From Chloroflexota bacterium (GTDB lineage Bacteria > Chloroflexota > Anaerolineae > UBA1429): a DNA stretch of 8,242 bases. Shown here piece by piece: positions 6,633 to 8,242 of this stretch. The position numbers were made by a program, and so were the translations under genes. How positions within the stretch are numbered: the first letter of the stretch is position 1; every line of letters begins with the position of its first letter. Where the stretch lies: contig JAAZBQ010000157.1 of NCBI GenBank assembly GCA_012513725.1, positions 1 to 8,242 of the forward strand, written 5' to 3'. Under the pieces are notes generated by a model. The model saw only the letters and a list, made by a program, of their open reading frames with translations. It had not been told where the DNA came from and ran no database searches.

Positions 6633-6668
6633 CGGCGGGCGCACGGTCTCCGGAGAGTGCGCCCGCCG
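6633..6668 (+). terminator. Strong hairpin after the M55 peptidase gene
   Basis: CGGCGGGCGCAC (6633-6644) is perfectly complementary to GTGCGCCCGCCG (6657-6668). This gives a 12-base-pair GC-rich stem with a 12-base loop. The loop carries a small palindrome, TCTCCGGAGA. It sits 17 bases after the stop codon and before the rpsD promoter. It lacks a T run, so termination is inferred from position and fold. Confidence 0.75.
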
Positions 6669-6712
6669 ATCCCCCTCCCCTACTCGCATCCCCACGAGCC
6701 TGCCCGCCTATT

Positions 6713-6741
6713 TTGTAGTAAGGCGCTCAACATTATATAAT
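6713..6741 (+). promoter_or_regulatory. Promoter of rpsD
   Basis: TTGTAG (6713-6718) and a perfect TATAAT (6736-6741) are 17 bases apart, in a short AT-rich island of otherwise GC-rich DNA. Transcription would begin near 6748, leaving a leader of about 90 bases before the rpsD start. Confidence 0.72.
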
Positions 6742-6754
6742 ACGGCGTCGTTGG

Positions 6755-6793
6755 CCGAGGCGACGGCCGGGCAGAGAATGCCCCCCGCCTCGG
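6755..6793 (+). promoter_or_regulatory. Folded leader of rpsD mRNA, possible S4 autoregulatory site
   Basis: CCGAGGCG (6755-6762) pairs perfectly with CGCCTCGG (6786-6793). Inside it GGGCA (6769-6773) pairs with TGCCC (6779-6783) around a GAGAA loop. A competing hairpin is possible between GGCCG (6753-6757) and CGGCC (6764-6768). S4 is known to repress its own synthesis through structured leader mRNA in E. coli and B. subtilis. That this leader does so is inference; I could not match it to a described S4 leader family. Confidence 0.45.
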
Positions 6794-6838
6794 GTTCACT
6801 CACAGAGCATGAATGGAAAGGATACGGAGTAGGATATA

Positions 6839-7444
6839 GTGAACCGCACAGGACCCAAGACACGAATATCGCGGCGCCTGGGCATCGCGCTGACGCCCAA
6901 GGCCGCCAGGATCATGGAGCGCCGCCCCAACCCTCCCGGTCAGCACGGGCGCGGAACTGGCCGACGCTCGGCTGAATCGGACTATAAGCGGCAGCTGACG
7001 GAAAAGCAGCGCCTCAAGGCCCAGTACAACATCCACGAGCGCCAGCTGCGGAACTACCTTCGCAAGGCGCTGCGCAAGACGGGCAACCCCATCGACTCGC
7101 TGAGCCAGCTCCTGGAGATGCGGCTGGACGCCATCGTGCACCGGGGCGGCCTGGCGCCCACCATCTATGCGGCGCGGCAGTACGTCACCCACGGCCACGT
7201 GCTGGTGAACGGCCAGCGCACGACGGTGCCCGGGTATCGCGTTCAGGTGGGCGATGTGGTGTCCATCAAGGAGACCAGCCGCCACCTGGAGGGCCTGCAG
7301 GATGCCCTGGACTCGAGCAGCCCCCCCGCGTACCTGTTGCAGAACGCGGACCAGGCCTCCTTGCGGGTGGATCACCTGCCCGAGCGCGCCGAGATTCCGG
7401 TGATCTGCGAGTTTGACCAGGTCATCGAGTTCTACTCGCGCTGA
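6839..7444 (+). CDS. rpsD: 30S ribosomal protein S4 (zinc-independent, cysteine-less N-terminus)
   Basis: This 201-residue protein is S4, a primary 16S rRNA binder that nucleates small-subunit assembly. The N-terminal region has TGPKTRISRRLG (4-15) and the invariant PPGQHG (32-37). The middle has YNIHERQLRNYLRKA (63-77). The S4 RNA-binding domain at about 92-144 includes RLDAIVHR, AARQYVTHGHVLVNG and the GD before VSIK. The only Cys is residue 180, so the N-terminal zinc ribbon of C+ forms is absent (C- form). Translation starts at GTG 6839 with GGAG (6826-6829) 9 bases upstream. The earlier in-frame ATG at 6809 is closed by TAG at 6830. The gene stands alone with its own promoter and terminator; no rpsM, rpsK, rpoA or rplQ is beside it. 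Confidence 0.96.
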   Translation: MNRTGPKTRISRRLGIALTPKAARIMERRPNPPGQHGRGTGRRSAESDYKRQLTEKQRLKAQYNIHERQLRNYLRKALRKTGNPIDSLSQLLEMRLDAIVHRGGLAPTIYAARQYVTHGHVLVNGQRTTVPGYRVQVGDVVSIKETSRHLEGLQDALDSSSPPAYLLQNADQASLRVDHLPERAEIPVICEFDQVIEFYSR

Positions 7445-7464
7445 GCGCGGCGCCTCTGCCCAAC

Positions 7465-7497
7465 AACGCGCCGAACCCCGACCGGGTCCGGCGCGTT
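7465..7497. terminator. Hairpin terminator between rpsD and the convergent nuclease gene
   Basis: AACGCGCCG (7465-7473) pairs with CGGCGCGTT (7489-7497). After one A-C mismatch, ACCC (7475-7478) pairs with GGGT (7484-7487) around a 5-base loop. An alternative stem, CGCCGAAC (7469-7476) with GTTCGGCG (7495-7502), overlaps it. It starts 20 bases after the rpsD stop and lies 18 to 22 bases from the stop of the opposite gene, so it can serve both directions. Confidence 0.7.
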
Positions 7498-7519
7498 CGG
7501 CGTTCTGAGCCGCGACTCC

Positions 7520-8242
7520 CTAATACTCGAGCTCCGGCACCTCGTCCAGGTCCAGCCGGTACGCCAGTTCCTCGTCCAGCCACCCCTGCGGGGCGTCACC
7601 CATCGCGAGGTCGGCGCCGGCCACGTTGCACAGGGTGCGATAGTTGCAGCGAGCGCACTGCAGCGGATCGTCGGAGGGCAGGTACTCCTCCCGGGGCATC
7701 CCGGCGATCCGCTCGGCGAGCGCCGTCAGGGTGGCGCCGTCGCGCTCATAGTCGTCCCGAGAGTAACGCACGGTGGCCGGCTCGTCGGGGTAGTTCGTGA
7801 ACCAATACAGCATGCTGGCCTGAGAGGGGGCGACCGGCGCGCCCCCGGTGAGCACATCCCCCAGGGCGACGAGGGTGTAGAGGTAGATGCGGGTCTGCAT
7901 GCGCTCCCGCAGCGTGCGTGGGTGGGGCCGCGTCTCGAGAGTCTTCCAGTCCACCACCACCGCCTCGCCCTCGGGGTCGAGCGCCACCAGGTCGTACCGG
8001 GCGTACAGCCGGAACGTCCCCAGCGGGGCCACCACCGGCATCTCGGCCACGCGAAGGCCTGAGGGCAGGGCGTGCCAGGGGAAGCGCTGGGCAGCCTGCC
8101 ACCAGCGCGCCAGGTCGGGATCCGGGCAGCACGCCGCGATGCGGTCCATGGGCAGCCCCATCTGGTGGCGCACCATCCACTGGTGAAAGATGCGCCCACG
8201 CAGGAGATGCGCCTCGTACTCGGCGGGATCGTTAGTCTCCGG
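7520..8242 (-). CDS. PD-(D/E)XK nuclease family protein (RecB/Cas4-like), N-terminus outside window
   Basis: The frame stays open to the window end, giving 240 visible residues without a true start; residues are counted from base 8242. The pattern fits the RecB/Cas4-type PD-(D/E)XK nuclease fold. RGRIFHQ (15-21) carries the N-terminal His20. Glu67 lies in VAEMPVV, and Asp84 is in ARYDLV (82-87). VVDWKT (96-101) is the D-x-K core with Asp98 and Lys100, and QTRIYLY (116-122) is the Q-x3-Y motif. Cys196, Cys199 and Cys205 (C-x2-C-x5-C) form a C-terminal cluster, and Cys38 and Cys39 lie upstream of the core. This resembles the 4Fe-4S staple of Cas4 and AddB. It would cleave DNA with a metal ion, probably in repair or recombination. 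No cas genes or CRISPR array lie nearby. It could also be the nuclease end of a larger AddB-like protein. Confidence 0.82.
   Translation of the reverse strand, partial: PETNDPAEYEAHLLRGRIFHQWMVRHQMGLPMDRIAACCPDPDLARWWQAAQRFPWHALPSGLRVAEMPVVAPLGTFRLYARYDLVALDPEGEAVVVDWKTLETRPHPRTLRERMQTRIYLYTLVALGDVLTGGAPVAPSQASMLYWFTNYPDEPATVRYSRDDYERDGATLTALAERIAGMPREEYLPSDDPLQCARCNYRTLCNVAGADLAMGDAPQGWLDEELAYRLDLDEVPELEY

Noticed and set aside
6809..6832. Seven-codon reading frame before rpsD as a leader-peptide gene
   Set aside because: It has no clear ribosome binding site of its own and no run of regulatory codons. It is mentioned as part of the leader but not supported as a gene.
1..8242. CRISPR array, insertion sequence, tRNA, rRNA or phage attachment site
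   Set aside because: No short direct-repeat-spacer pattern, transposase, inverted terminal repeats, tRNA-like fold or rRNA core sequence was seen. The Cas4-like nuclease alone does not indicate a CRISPR locus.

Overview
The window is a GC-rich, densely packed bacterial chromosome segment with six protein genes, two of them cut by the window edges. The gene set suggests Chloroflexota (Anaerolineae-like). It combines a kinase-like protein carrying long Ig-like repeats, a cyclic-di-AMP-receptor-type PII-like protein, a LarA/DUF2088 protein and a zinc-ribbon-less ribosomal protein S4. This assignment is inferred from protein style only and is moderate at best.

Layout. (1) Bases 1-2847, plus strand: the C-terminal part of a Ser/Thr-kinase-like protein whose catalytic loop has lost its key residues, followed by seven Ig-like (ASH/HYDIN-like) repeats of about 102 residues. 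(2) 2890-3177, plus: a short DarA/PstA-type PII-like protein, probably co-transcribed with the first gene. A hairpin at 3208-3243 separates it from the convergent next gene. (3) 3276-4571, minus: a LarA-like (DUF2088) nickel-pincer-type enzyme. (4) A divergent promoter region, 4572-4766. (5) 4767-5819 and 5842-6615, plus: an Ldh2/MDH2-family 2-hydroxyacid dehydrogenase and an M55 (DppA-type) zinc D-aminopeptidase, 22 bases apart and so probably one operon, closed by a strong hairpin. (6) 6839-7444, plus: rpsD with its own promoter and a folded leader, closed by another hairpin. (7) 7520-8242, minus: a PD-(D/E)XK nuclease of the RecB/Cas4 type with a C-terminal cysteine cluster, cut at its N-terminus by the window end.

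Two local groupings are the most interesting. The first is the pairing of a predicted pseudokinase/repeat scaffold with a divergent c-di-AMP-receptor-like protein, which suggests a signalling module. The second is the head-to-head arrangement of a putative 2-hydroxyacid racemase/epimerase (LarA-like) with a 2-hydroxyacid dehydrogenase and a D-peptide hydrolase. This suggests a small catabolic unit handling stereoisomers of a hydroxy acid and D-amino-acid peptides; the substrate is unknown. No CRISPR array, insertion sequence, tRNA or rRNA was seen, and no stretch longer than 300 bases lacks a gene.
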